A model generated the notes under the pieces. That model saw nothing but the letters and a program-made list of their open reading frames with translations, was not told where the DNA came from and did no database searches. From NCBI RefSeq assembly GCF_002814235.1, contig NZ_PHSU01000030.1, positions 124,001 through 188,000 on the forward strand: a stretch of 64,000 nt of DNA, in the 5' to 3' direction. This DNA is from Pseudomonas sp. QS1027. GTDB taxonomy: Bacteria; Pseudomonadota; Gammaproteobacteria; Pseudomonadales; Pseudomonadaceae. Below, in pieces: positions 43,881 through 52,861 of the stretch (its first letter is position 1; the number at the start of each line of letters is the position of its first letter). The translations under genes were made by a program, and so were the position numbers.

Positions 43881-45016
43881 TTGGCCAGGACCAGCATGTT
43901 CACGTCGTCTTCGACGTAGTAGAAACCGTCACCGCTGGGGGTCATGACCAGGCCGAACAGGTCGCCGTTACCCGGCGGTGTCTGGGCCTTGTTGGCGTCG
44001 ATCCACTGGGCAAAGAGCTGCTTGCCGGTTTCCGGGTCGATTTCCACGACCTTGCCGTTCAAACCGTTGGTGGTCAGCAGGTGACCATTAGGTGCGGTGG
44101 TCAGCGCCAGCGGACGCAGCAACATGCCATCTTTGGTCAGCGTGCGGCCGACACCGGCGCTGGTGGTACGGGTGGTGGCATCCCAGATTTCGCTGATGCG
44201 GTTGGCCAGGGTATCGGAGACATAGAGCTTGTCGTCCTTGCCCATCGCCAGGCCAGTCGGGCCAACGAGGAATACACCTTTGTCAGCCTGGGCGCTGAAG
44301 CCGCTGCCGACCACGGTCTGGTTGGCGATCACCGGTGGCTTGCCTTCCGGGATCTTCAGGTCAAGGCGCAGTACCGTGGACTGGATCACCACCGGTGGCG
44401 TGCCCTTGGCGCTGCCGATACCAAAGCCGGCGTTGCTGACAAACAAGGTCGCGGTGGAACCGTTGTCGATCACCGCCATGTTGCCCCACGGGTCGTTGAT
44501 ATTCGGACCGGACCAGACATCGACGACCTTGCCGTTCGGGTCGAGCACCACCAGGCAACCGGCGCCCTTGGTGTCGGTGGTCCCGTCATTGCTCGGGGTG
44601 CTGCCGACGATCACCCAGCCACTCTTGAGCATGGTCATCGCGGTGCTGAGGCCGACGCCACCCGGGCACTGCGGCAGGTCATGGGGCAATTGGGCAAACA
44701 ACGACAGCTGCTTGGTGGTCGGGTTGTAATCGACAATGGTCGTACCGACGCCCTGCAGGTTGGCGGCGTTGTTGAAGTTGTCGACCAGCACGTCATCCTT
44801 CTGGATTTTCCCGGCGGACACCGGCGCCACGGCAATGGCGTACGGGTTCTGGTCGCCATTCTCCGGGACCGTGGACGTCAGGGGCTGGTGCTTGTGAATG
44901 CCCGTCAGAAAACCCTGGGCGTCATCCGCGTGTGCCGGCAGGGCGACGTTGAAGGTCAATAGCGTGGCCAGGGCCACAAGGCCTTTGCCCAGACGCGGCA
45001 GGCTCGAATACGTCAT
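43877..45016 (-). CDS. Exported beta-propeller (NHL/SMP-30-like) protein
   Basis: A 379-residue secreted protein: signal peptide ending near NVALPAHA, then repeated blades such as YAIAVAPVSAGKI, GPTGLAMGKDDKLYVSDTLA and LALTTAPNGHLLTTNGLNG. No catalytic site is evident. Translationally coupled to the DyP gene, so I infer a periplasmic partner or scaffold for the peroxidase or metal handling. Confidence 0.75.
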   Translation of the reverse strand: MTYSSLPRLGKGLVALATLLTFNVALPAHADDAQGFLTGIHKHQPLTSTVPENGDQNPYAIAVAPVSAGKIQKDDVLVDNFNNAANLQGVGTTIVDYNPTTKQLSLFAQLPHDLPQCPGGVGLSTAMTMLKSGWVIVGSTPSNDGTTDTKGAGCLVVLDPNGKVVDVWSGPNINDPWGNMAVIDNGSTATLFVSNAGFGIGSAKGTPPVVIQSTVLRLDLKIPEGKPPVIANQTVVGSGFSAQADKGVFLVGPTGLAMGKDDKLYVSDTLANRISEIWDATTRTTSAGVGRTLTKDGMLLRPLALTTAPNGHLLTTNGLNGKVVEIDPETGKQLFAQWIDANKAQTPPGNGDLFGLVMTPSGDGFYYVEDDVNMLVLAK

Positions 45017-45126
45017 GCAATACTCCTGATTTCTCGAAGTCGACAGGCCCTGTCAGGCAGGGCCGAAATCAAACAAAGCGGATCGGTGCGCTTCGGCGGG
45101 CGACAAGCGCCCGGCCAGCATCCGGT

Positions 45127-46611
45127 CTAGAGGGTGATGTTGGTGCGCAGGCCCCAGACCAGCGTGTCGCCCATTCTCAGCGTCGGATCGTTCGGGTTCT
45201 GGCCCGCCCCTGGATTGAGCGTGTACTGAATGTCCGGTTGCAGTTGCAGCCAAGGGGTCAGCTGATACTGGTAGGTCGCTTCAAGAAAGGTCTCGCCATT
45301 GCGCACGCGGTTGCCGCTGTCGAGATCCAGACCCGCGGCGCCACTGCCGACCTTGACGTAGCCCAGTGCCAGGCTGACCGTATCGGCATCGCGACCTTCG
45401 AAAGGCGCGGCCAGGGTTACACCGGCGTTGGCACTGAAGCTGATCAGGTTACGATCGCCCGGTGCACCCATCAGGCGGGTGAACACACCGACCGAACGCA
45501 TGCTGTCCGGGGCCTGGCGCCAGATCATCTGGTCGGCCACGGCGTAGACGCTGTAGTTGCCCGAATGCTCGAGCGCGGTGCCATTGCTGTTTGGATCGCC
45601 GAGCGACAGCCCGTCGGTGCCGTAGCGCTGGTCGGCAAAGTTCTGCGTGTTGTACCAGGCGCCGAGTTTGTAGAGGCCCGGCAGACCAGGGTTGGCGGTC
45701 TCCGTCTGACCCAGCGAGGCCGGGTTGACGGCGTACTGCAGTTCGGAGATGTACAGCGCGCCGGTGTGCAGGTCGAAGTTGGTGCCGTGGGCGTTCTGCC
45801 GTTGCGGGTCACCGTCGTTGGTGCCGGCCGGGTTACCGTCATAGACGCCCGCGAGTACGGTGATCGCATCGGTCGGGTGGACCCGAACACGGATACCCAG
45901 GGCCGACAACGGATAGGCCGGGCCACCGGCCGGCATGTCGTAGGACGGCACTGCCGGCCAGCCGAACATGGTATTGACGAGGGTACTGGCGTACTGGCTG
46001 ACCATGAACTCCTGGTCGATGCTTTGCTGGCCTACCCGGAAGTCCAGGGCCTCATCGAAGAACTTCTGCTGGTACCAGGCTTCCCACAGGCGGGTCCCGG
46101 TGTCCGCTTCGATACCGCTGGCGGTCTGCAGGGTGCCCAGCTTGTCGGCACTGAGGTTTTTCCCGTGAACGCTCAAGGCGCTGATGTTCAGGGTACCGCC
46201 GGCCAGGCCGAAGAGCTTGAGGGTGTCGAGCTTCAGGGTCGCGGTAGTGAGACCGTCATAGTCCCCGCCGCGATTCAAGCCGCCCTTGGCATTGTTCAGG
46301 TATTCGCTGGTTTCCGTCAGACCCAGGGTCACACCGTACGCTGCGAGGCTGGAGCGCAGCCCGCCGATATCGCCAAGCATGTTCTGGCGCGTCAGGAAAC
46401 CGGTCCACTGACCAGCAGGCTCGGCCTTGATCGCCAGGTCGGCTTCAGGCAGATCCGCGGGGTTGACGTCGTCGGCTGCTACAGAGGGATTAGCAGTCGG
46501 TGCGGCTTGTGCCGCGCTGGCGGGAGTAATCCATAGCCAGGCGACAGAACAAGCCAGTGCGGTCGACAGAACAACACGCTGGGTGGATCGGTGGTACGAC
46601 ATTGCGCGCAT
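45127..46611 (-). CDS. OprB-type carbohydrate-selective porin
   Basis: A 494-residue outer membrane beta-barrel of the OprB family: signal peptide (RVVLSTALACSVAWLWI...ASA), then GFLTRQNMLGDIGGLRSSLA, EAWYQQKFFDEALDFRVGQQ and the final aromatic strand WGLRTNITL. The ATG at 46611 has GGAG 6 nt upstream; an ATG at 46623 is possible. First gene of the porin / propeller / DyP / iron ABC module; an OprB porin in an iron module is unusual. Confidence 0.85.
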   Translation of the reverse strand: MRAMSYHRSTQRVVLSTALACSVAWLWITPASAAQAAPTANPSVAADDVNPADLPEADLAIKAEPAGQWTGFLTRQNMLGDIGGLRSSLAAYGVTLGLTETSEYLNNAKGGLNRGGDYDGLTTATLKLDTLKLFGLAGGTLNISALSVHGKNLSADKLGTLQTASGIEADTGTRLWEAWYQQKFFDEALDFRVGQQSIDQEFMVSQYASTLVNTMFGWPAVPSYDMPAGGPAYPLSALGIRVRVHPTDAITVLAGVYDGNPAGTNDGDPQRQNAHGTNFDLHTGALYISELQYAVNPASLGQTETANPGLPGLYKLGAWYNTQNFADQRYGTDGLSLGDPNSNGTALEHSGNYSVYAVADQMIWRQAPDSMRSVGVFTRLMGAPGDRNLISFSANAGVTLAAPFEGRDADTVSLALGYVKVGSGAAGLDLDSGNRVRNGETFLEATYQYQLTPWLQLQPDIQYTLNPGAGQNPNDPTLRMGDTLVWGLRTNITL

Positions 46612-46950
46612 CGATGACTCCATAAGGACTTGATCCTTGTTGCAACGCGGAAAACACGCTCAACCCGCAGCAAAAGGACCAAAATGAGAATCTAAATGAG
46701 AACCCGTCTCGAATTGTGCGCATGGTAGGCCCGACTTTTTTTTAATACAATTTGTTTCAGATGAAACTTCACCTCCCGAACATGAAACTTTTTCCCCAGG
46801 CTCTGGCCCGGGCCTCCCAGGGCGACAAATAGCCACCCTCCCCGGCACGGGCCGGAAAAAACATGAGGTTATTCCCAGAACAAGGTTCGCTATAGCGGGA
46901 TAAGGCCGGTCCGAGTGCCGGAGCACTCGGCGGTTTTCAGGCTGCCGGTG
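46612..46950. promoter_or_regulatory. Promoter region of the iron module with Fur-like element and hairpin
   Basis: 339 bp without a gene. 46682-46702 carries a direct repeat AAATGAGAAt; by hand about 12 of 19 positions fit the Fur consensus, with AATGAGAAT as the best part. GTTTC-AGAT-GAAAC at 46754-46767 is a further palindrome. A perfect hairpin CCGAGTGC-CGGA-GCACTCGG at 46911-46930 lies just after the tlpA-like stop and probably ends that transcript, though the T-tract is on the plus side only. Confidence 0.45.
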
Positions 46951-47454
46951 CTAATGCGCCGCCAGTAATGGGTTCACCAACCGATCCAGCAGCGGCCGAT
47001 CAATTTTCGGATCGCCCACGCTGCCATCCTTGCGCACTACGCCCTGCCTATCGATGACATAGGTCATGGGCATGCGCCAGACCCGGCCAAATTCCTTGAA
47101 ATCGGCATCCCGCTGGAGCGCCGCGGGATAGCTGTAGGCGGCCATGACTTTGTGCACCATGGCGTCGTCTTCCGGCTCATCCATGCTGATCGCAATAATC
47201 TTCAGCCCTTCACCTTTGTGCTGTTGGTAATAGGCTTCCATGGCCGGCATTTCTGCCCGGCACGGCTCGCACCAGGAAGCCCAGAAATTCACAATGACCA
47301 CCTGGCCTGCCTGTTTGCGCAGGTCAAAGGTCTCGCCATCCAGGGTTTTCGCCGTCAGATTCGGCGCGTGCTCACCCACATCAATCGCCCATGCGGGCAG
47401 ACACACCAGGCTGCAACAGAGCGCGAACAATGGCAGTAGTCTTTTTGCGCACAT
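46951..47454 (-). CDS. TlpA/ResA-type thiol-disulfide oxidoreductase
   Basis: A 167-residue periplasmic thioredoxin-like protein: signal peptide (LLPLFALCCSLVCLPAWA), active site WCEPC in VNFWASWCEPCRAEM, and cis-Pro region MPMTYVID. TlpA-type proteins reduce disulfides in cytochrome c or copper-centre assembly. It follows a Cys-motif outer membrane protein and a DUF2946 gene on the same strand, hinting at metal-site reduction or delivery. Confidence 0.87.
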   Translation of the reverse strand: MCAKRLLPLFALCCSLVCLPAWAIDVGEHAPNLTAKTLDGETFDLRKQAGQVVIVNFWASWCEPCRAEMPAMEAYYQQHKGEGLKIIAISMDEPEDDAMVHKVMAAYSYPAALQRDADFKEFGRVWRMPMTYVIDRQGVVRKDGSVGDPKIDRPLLDRLVNPLLAAH

Positions 47455-47480
47455 CTACTTTCTCTCCGTGTCATGGATCA

Positions 47481-48506
47481 CTAGAACGAGTATCGGGCGC
47501 CGATGGTCGCGGTATAGCGCGGAGCAAGCTGCACACCGTTGACATTCTGGTACACCGGCACTTGCACGAAACTGTAGAGGGAGGTTTTCCTGCCGACCGG
47601 CACCGTCACGCCCGGGCTGAGGTAAGCCAGGGTGCCACCGGTACTGACGGTGTCGGCATTGGCCCCGACATCGCGCTCGACATGTCGCACATTCAACTGG
47701 AGCTGCGGCATGGCGTAGGCATTGCCCATGTAGCGCAGGCCGACATTCAGATTGACGCCGTCGCCAGGGCGATAGTGATCACTTGAATCAAGCGCCTTTT
47801 GCAGCAGGGCCTGGCCGAAGTAGTCCCAGTTCTTGTTCAGGGTATCCATGTAATAGACACCCAGGATGCCATCGGTGGTCCCGGTTCCAGGCTGCAGGCC
47901 ACGATCTATCGCGACCGGGCCTGGAGCGGTCGGGTCGGTCGACGCGGCGGTATCATCATGTGCCCCGGTGGGCAGTTTCAAGCCGAACAACAGCCCCAGG
48001 TTGTGCTGCGGAGTGAACCCCTGATAACGACCGATGACCTTGACGTCACCAAGGCTGGATGTTCTGGAGCTGTACTGGCCACCGCCATCGCCTGGGGTAA
48101 CACCATCCGATGCCGTGCCCAGGGTGTTATGGCTGCGAAAGATATACGGCACCTGCAGATCCACGCCCCAGCTCGCATTGAAGCTGTAGTCCAGGCCCAT
48201 GGTCAGGTAATCATTGCGCGTGTACTTCTCCACTTCCTGTGGGTTGCCGTTGTTGGAGATCTGGCTCGCGGCGCCTGGAGAAATACTGTGGCTACCACTA
48301 CGCAATTGGTTCTGGTTCAGATAGTCGTAACGCAGGTCCAGTTTCAACCCCGACGAGCTGCTGATGCCCAGATTGTCCCAATCGGAGCTGAGGGTGCAGC
48401 CGCAGCTGGCACAGGCCAGCGCGAGGTGTGGGAATAAAGCGGTGACAGACAAGGCCGCGAACGGCAATAGGCTTCGACGGGTACGGCGCAGTGATGGCAT
48501 GACCAT
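47481..48506 (-). CDS. Outer membrane beta-barrel protein with CASCGC motif
   Basis: A 341-residue exported protein. After the signal peptide the mature part begins ACASCGCTLSSDWDNLG, a Cys cluster that could bind metal, followed by alternating strands (LKLDLRYDYLNQNQL, GVDLQVPYIFRSH) and a terminal Phe (TIGARYSF) typical of outer membrane barrels. Similar to phenol/metal-associated 'transporter' beta-barrels. 27 bp before the TlpA-like gene. Function unknown. Confidence 0.65.
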   Translation of the reverse strand: MVMPSLRRTRRSLLPFAALSVTALFPHLALACASCGCTLSSDWDNLGISSSSGLKLDLRYDYLNQNQLRSGSHSISPGAASQISNNGNPQEVEKYTRNDYLTMGLDYSFNASWGVDLQVPYIFRSHNTLGTASDGVTPGDGGGQYSSRTSSLGDVKVIGRYQGFTPQHNLGLLFGLKLPTGAHDDTAASTDPTAPGPVAIDRGLQPGTGTTDGILGVYYMDTLNKNWDYFGQALLQKALDSSDHYRPGDGVNLNVGLRYMGNAYAMPQLQLNVRHVERDVGANADTVSTGGTLAYLSPGVTVPVGRKTSLYSFVQVPVYQNVNGVQLAPRYTATIGARYSF

Positions 48507-48590
48507 GGGGTTGGCATTCCTGGATTAAGTTGCAACGCATAGGGGCAAACCTCCCAAACAGGCTGGGGAGGATTTGCCATCGCAAGGAAA

Positions 48591-48965
48591 TCAGGAAAAC
48601 ACGGGGGGGCCGCGCGGCTTGGAGATCAGCCAGACTGCGCTGACATAGGGTGGCAGGATCGCTTGCACCAGCACAACGTCAGCGCGGCCGGAAAGCTGCC
48701 ATTGAACGACGCTGGGGGGTAAACCGATATCGACCGCATGGACGACACACAGCAGGCAATGGCATTCGTGATACTGGTCTGGCGAGGGATCGCGGCTGCC
48801 GGAGGACGTGTCGTGTCCGGTCATGCCAACCATGTTGCAATGCTCGCCCATCATCATCGGCTGCCCATGGGCAGCCGGCAGCAACAGCATCACGCTCGGC
48901 AGCAACGCCGCAAGCATGGCCAGGCAAATGGCAAGCTGACGCAATGAGTGGGAAAACCGGGGCAT
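48591..48965 (-). CDS. DUF2946 Met/His/Cys-rich protein
   Basis: A 124-residue protein: hydrophobic N-terminal segment (LAICLAMLAALLPSVMLLL), then MMMGEHCNMVGMTGH and YHECHCLLCVVH, both rich in copper-type ligands. DUF2946 genes are often near copper-related TonB receptors in proteobacteria. The ATG at 48965 lacks a clear Shine-Dalgarno; longer starts are open to 49070. First gene of the DUF2946 / barrel / TlpA set. Confidence 0.6.
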   Translation of the reverse strand: MPRFSHSLRQLAICLAMLAALLPSVMLLLPAAHGQPMMMGEHCNMVGMTGHDTSSGSRDPSPDQYHECHCLLCVVHAVDIGLPPSVVQWQLSGRADVVLVQAILPPYVSAVWLISKPRGPPVFS

Positions 48966-49109
48966 GGACACGAAAGTGACGTCGCTGATGGTTATTGGCG
49001 CCAAGGGTGACAAACAACGCTCACCGATACAACGCATGGGCAGGGGTTGCGGCATTGTGCCGCAACCCACTGCCTATATATAGCCTATATGGCTGCGCTG
49101 CGCGCCTGA

Positions 49110-49871
49110 TCAGCCCAGGTCCCCGCCGCCCACCGGCAAGGTAACGCCGGTGATGTAGCTGGCATCATCGGAAGCGAGGAAAAGGATCGCGCCGACCTGT
49201 TCGTCGATGCTGCCGTAACGTTTCATCAAGCTGCTGTCCACGGTCTGCTCGACGATTTGCCGGTACCAGGCTTGTTCATCCGTGCTGGGAGCCTGGGCAT
49301 TGCGCGGAATACGTCGTGGCGGCGCATCGGTCCCCCCCGGCGCCGTGGCATTGACCCGAATCCCACGGCCGGCGGTCTCGAAGGCCAGGCAGGCGGTCAG
49401 GGCATTGACCCCGCCCTTGGCCGCGCCATAGGGCACCCGATTGATCCCGCGGGTGGCCACCGACGACACGTTGACAATCGCGCCGCTGCCCTGCTCCAGC
49501 ATGTAGGGCAATACCGCGTGGCAGCACCACAGGGTCGGGAACAGTGAGCGACGGACCTCGGCTTCGATCTCGCTTTCCTGGTAGTGCTCGAAAGGCTTGG
49601 CCCAGATGGTTCCGCCGACGTTGTTGATGAGGATATCGATCCGGCCGAAGCGCCCCTGAGCAGCACCCATGACTTCCGTGCATGGGGCATGACGCTCCAG
49701 GTCGGCGATCAGGGTCAGGGTCCGTTCGCCGCGCAGCTCGTGGACCAGTTCGGAACGATCTACCGCCACCAGCCAGGCGCCCTCCTCCAGCAAGCGTTCA
49801 GCCACTCGACGGCCTATGCCCTGGGCCGCGCCGGTGACCAGCACGACCTTGTCCTTGAAACGTGGGTTCAT
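49110..49871 (-). CDS. benD: Benzoate cis-diol dehydrogenase
   Basis: A 253-residue SDR that oxidises 1,6-dihydroxycyclohexa-2,4-diene-1-carboxylate to catechol with loss of CO2. TGAAQGIG (13-20), NNVGG, and YGAAK fit; the segment PGGTDAPPRRIPRNAQAP is characteristic of BenD/XylL. ATG at 49871 after GAGGAG. Last of benABCD; no benK or benE transporter follows. Confidence 0.92.
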   Translation of the reverse strand: MNPRFKDKVVLVTGAAQGIGRRVAERLLEEGAWLVAVDRSELVHELRGERTLTLIADLERHAPCTEVMGAAQGRFGRIDILINNVGGTIWAKPFEHYQESEIEAEVRRSLFPTLWCCHAVLPYMLEQGSGAIVNVSSVATRGINRVPYGAAKGGVNALTACLAFETAGRGIRVNATAPGGTDAPPRRIPRNAQAPSTDEQAWYRQIVEQTVDSSLMKRYGSIDEQVGAILFLASDDASYITGVTLPVGGGDLG

Positions 49872-49881
49872 CACGATCTCC

Positions 49882-50904
49882 TCAGGCGGCATCGCCAGTG
49901 ACGATGGCATTGGCGGTGAACTTCTCGTAGTGGAAGCTGCTCGGGGTCACGCCCTCGGTCTTGAAGTGCTGTCGGACGGCATCGACCATTGGTGGCGGCC
50001 CGCACAGGTAAACGTCGACATCGCCACCGTTGAGCGCCTCGGGGGCCAGGTGTTGAGTCACATAACCCTGGCGTGGATGCCGCGTCTGCGGGTCCGAAAC
50101 GCAGGTGGCGAAGCTGAAATTCGGCAACCGCGCGCAGAGACCTTGCAGCGCATCGAGCATCACCAGGTCCTGGTCCCGGGAAACCCCATAGATCAGATGG
50201 ATCGGCTGACGTTCGTTGCGTTCGGCGAGCACTTCGAGCATCGACAGAAACGGCGCCAGCCCGGTGCCGCCGGCGAGAAACAGCAGCGGACGGGTGACCG
50301 CTCTCAGATAGAAACTGCCCAGCGGCCCGCTCATCGAGACCTTTTCGCCGGGTTGCGCCCCACCCAGCCAGCCGCTCATCAGCCCACCGGGGACATGCTT
50401 GATCAAAAAGCTGGCGTGGCTGTCGCCGGGCAGGCTGCTGAACGAATACGAGCGGGTCTGCTCACTGCCGGGGACAGCGATGTTCACGTATTGTCCCGGC
50501 AGAAAGACCGGGGCCTGTTCAAGCGCGAAGCTGACTTCCAGAGCCGCGTCGGCATGGACGGTGATCCCCGCCAGGGTCGCGTAGAAGCGCGAGGTGCCGG
50601 TCTTGCAGAGACTGGACGGCACCGGCACGGCCAGCACACAGTCGCTTTCGGGAATCATCTGGCAGGTCAGCACCTGACCCTGATCGACTTCATCGGTGCC
50701 CAGCGCTTCGTCGAGATAGTCTTCGCCCAGGTCGTAGGCGCCGCTTTCGCAATGGCACTTGCAGGTACCACAGACGCCGTCGGAACAGTCCATGGGCAGG
50801 TTGATCCGCTGGCGAAAGGCGGCGTCGAGCACCTTTTCGCCCACTTTGCAGTCGATAAACCGGGTGACCCCGTCCTCGAAGTTCAGGGCTATGCGATACG
50901 TCAT
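49882..50904 (-). CDS. benC: Benzoate 1,2-dioxygenase reductase
   Basis: A 340-residue electron carrier from NADH to BenAB. An N-terminal plant-type [2Fe-2S] ferredoxin (Cys40, Cys45, Cys48, Cys81) is followed by an FAD domain (RSYSFSS, about 160) and an NAD domain (LFLAGGTGLAPFLSML; CGPPPMVDAV). ATG at 50904 follows GAGGGTGGTCCC, 10 bp after benB. Confidence 0.94.
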   Translation of the reverse strand: MTYRIALNFEDGVTRFIDCKVGEKVLDAAFRQRINLPMDCSDGVCGTCKCHCESGAYDLGEDYLDEALGTDEVDQGQVLTCQMIPESDCVLAVPVPSSLCKTGTSRFYATLAGITVHADAALEVSFALEQAPVFLPGQYVNIAVPGSEQTRSYSFSSLPGDSHASFLIKHVPGGLMSGWLGGAQPGEKVSMSGPLGSFYLRAVTRPLLFLAGGTGLAPFLSMLEVLAERNERQPIHLIYGVSRDQDLVMLDALQGLCARLPNFSFATCVSDPQTRHPRQGYVTQHLAPEALNGGDVDVYLCGPPPMVDAVRQHFKTEGVTPSSFHYEKFTANAIVTGDAA

Positions 50905-50914
50905 GGGACCACCC

Positions 50915-51403
50915 TCAAATATGATAAATATCAATGACCTGGTGGATATAGTCGTTCTTGAGTATCACCTTCTTGCGGGTGATCAGCGGTTGTTCGCCGC
51001 TGACATCCAGGTGATAGAACGAGGTTCCGAAGTAGGAATCCGTGGTCTTGTAGCGATGGCTGAGGGTGTGCCAGTTGAAACGCAGTTCGACTTCTCGCCC
51101 ATCGCCACCCAGCACCTCCAGGTTGGCGATCAGGTGCGCGGTGCGTGGCTGCGGGGTGCTGGCGCTGGAGCGTTCGGTCTTGATCCGGAACACGCGGTCT
51201 TCCAGGCCGTCACGGTTGGGGTAATAGATCAGTGAAATCTCGCGCTGCGGGTCTTCGGTCAGGCTGTCGTGGTCATCCCAGGCCGGCATCCAGAACTCCG
51301 CTTTCGGGCTGTAGCATTGCAGCCATTCGTCCCATTGGCGGTCGTCGAGCAGCCGGGCCTCGCGGTAGAGGAAGTCCAGCAAGCGATCACGTGACAGGCT
51401 CAT
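50915..51403 (-). CDS. benB: Benzoate 1,2-dioxygenase small subunit
   Basis: A 162-residue beta subunit of the ring-hydroxylating oxygenase (LLDFLYREARLLDDRQWDEW). It has a structural role in the alpha3beta3 oxygenase. Its ATG overlaps the benA stop as ATGA. Confidence 0.93.
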   Translation of the reverse strand: MSLSRDRLLDFLYREARLLDDRQWDEWLQCYSPKAEFWMPAWDDHDSLTEDPQREISLIYYPNRDGLEDRVFRIKTERSSASTPQPRTAHLIANLEVLGGDGREVELRFNWHTLSHRYKTTDSYFGTSFYHLDVSGEQPLITRKKVILKNDYIHQVIDIYHI

Positions 51404-52776
51404 ACCTGGCCCTCCTTGTCCGTGGCGATCAGGTCGTTGCGCTCACGTTCCAGCGCCGTGAGCAGGCTCGCGGCCCAGTGCGCATGCTGGCGTACGAACA
51501 GGCCTTCGTCCTCGGTCTTGATGCCGCTGAGCTGCGGATTCATGCCCATCGCCCGGGCGTTCTCGTCGGCCCCCTCCCGCCATTGTTTAGCGCCACGGCT
51601 CAGGTCGTTCCACAATGGGATCGAACCCTGGTAGCCGGTCTGGCAGGAGCGGAACTCCTCCAGGTCGTCGGGCGTACCCATGCCGCTGACGTTGAAGAAG
51701 TCCTCGTATTGGCGGATGCGGGTCGCCCGCTCCTCGGCGCTTTCGCCCTTGGGCGCCATGCAATAGATGGTCACCTCGGTCTTGTCCACCGCGAGCGGCC
51801 GCACGACGCGGATCTGCGTCGAGAACTGATCCATCAGGTAAACGTTGGGGTACAGGCACAGGTTGCGGGTCTGATCGACGATAAAGTCCGCACGTTCCTG
51901 GCCCAGTCGTTCAGCCAGGGCCTGGCGATGGGCATGCACCGGACGGACCTCCGGATTGAGCAGACGGGTCCAGAGCAGGATATGGCCATGCTCGAAGGCG
52001 TAGACGCCGCCCAGGCTTTTCGACCAGCCGTTGGCGTCCACGGTGCGCGTACCCTCGGACTCATAGTTGCGCCGCTGCATGGTCGCCGAGTAGTTCCAGT
52101 GCACCGAGCTGACGTGGTAGCCGTCGGCGCCGTTCTCGATTTGCAGCTTCCAGTTGCCGTCGTAGACATAGGACGAACTGCCGCGCAGCACCTCCAGGCC
52201 TTCGGGGGCCTGGTCGACCATCTGGTCGATGATGATCCGGGTTTCCCCCAGGTAATCGTTCAGCGTCGGAACCTGCTCCGACAGGCTGCCGAACAGGAAC
52301 CCGCGATAGTTTTCGAAACGCGCCAGGCGCCGCAGATCATGGGAGCCGTCGCAGTCGAAACTGTCGGGGTAGGCACCGGTCTTGCCATCCTTGACCTTGA
52401 GCAGCTTGCCGGCGTTGCTGAAGGTCCAGCCGTGGAACGGACAGGTGAACGAGCCTTTGTTGCCTTGTTTGTGGCGGCAGAGCATGGCGCCACGGTGGGC
52501 ACAGGCGTTGATCAGGCCATGCAGCACGCCCTGCTTGTCACGGGTGATCACCACCGGCTGGCGGCCAATGACGGTGGTGAAGTAGTCGTTGATCTGCGGA
52601 ACCTGGCTTTCATGGGCCAGGTAGATCCAACCGCCTTCAAAGAGGTGTTTCATCTCCAGCGCGAACAATTCGGTGTCGGTAAAGATGTCGCGGCGGCAGC
52701 GGAAAACTCCACGAGCGGGGTCTTCCTGAACCGACTCGCGGATCTGGCAGGCGAGTCTGTCGAGTGTGTCGGTCAT
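51400..52776 (-). CDS. benA: Benzoate 1,2-dioxygenase large subunit
   Basis: A 458-residue catalytic subunit that adds O2 to benzoate at C1-C2. The Rieske site is Cys92-x-His94 (CAHRG) and Cys112-x2-His115 (CPFHGW). The mononuclear iron site is in NGADGYHVSSVHWNY. ATG at 52776 follows TGGAGGGCCC. A perfect BenR-type half-site lies about 65 bp upstream. Confidence 0.95.
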   Translation of the reverse strand: MTDTLDRLACQIRESVQEDPARGVFRCRRDIFTDTELFALEMKHLFEGGWIYLAHESQVPQINDYFTTVIGRQPVVITRDKQGVLHGLINACAHRGAMLCRHKQGNKGSFTCPFHGWTFSNAGKLLKVKDGKTGAYPDSFDCDGSHDLRRLARFENYRGFLFGSLSEQVPTLNDYLGETRIIIDQMVDQAPEGLEVLRGSSSYVYDGNWKLQIENGADGYHVSSVHWNYSATMQRRNYESEGTRTVDANGWSKSLGGVYAFEHGHILLWTRLLNPEVRPVHAHRQALAERLGQERADFIVDQTRNLCLYPNVYLMDQFSTQIRVVRPLAVDKTEVTIYCMAPKGESAEERATRIRQYEDFFNVSGMGTPDDLEEFRSCQTGYQGSIPLWNDLSRGAKQWREGADENARAMGMNPQLSGIKTEDEGLFVRQHAHWAASLLTALERERNDLIATDKEGQV

Positions 52777-52841
52777 GGGCTGGGCCCTCCATTGTTCTTG
52801 TCTCAGGCGCCCTCACCTTATGCCTGCCCTGACCGCCACAA

Positions 52842-52856
52842 TATCCACCCCCTGCA
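52842..52856 (-). promoter_or_regulatory. BenR/XylS-type binding site before benA
   Basis: On the minus strand TGCA-GGGGGT-GGATA matches the XylS/BenR half-site TGCA-N6-GGNTA exactly. A weaker GGCATA follows about one repeat length downstream. It lies in the 85-bp gap between benR and benA, where AraC-type activation of benABCD is expected. Confidence 0.7.
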
Positions 52857-52861
52857 AATCG

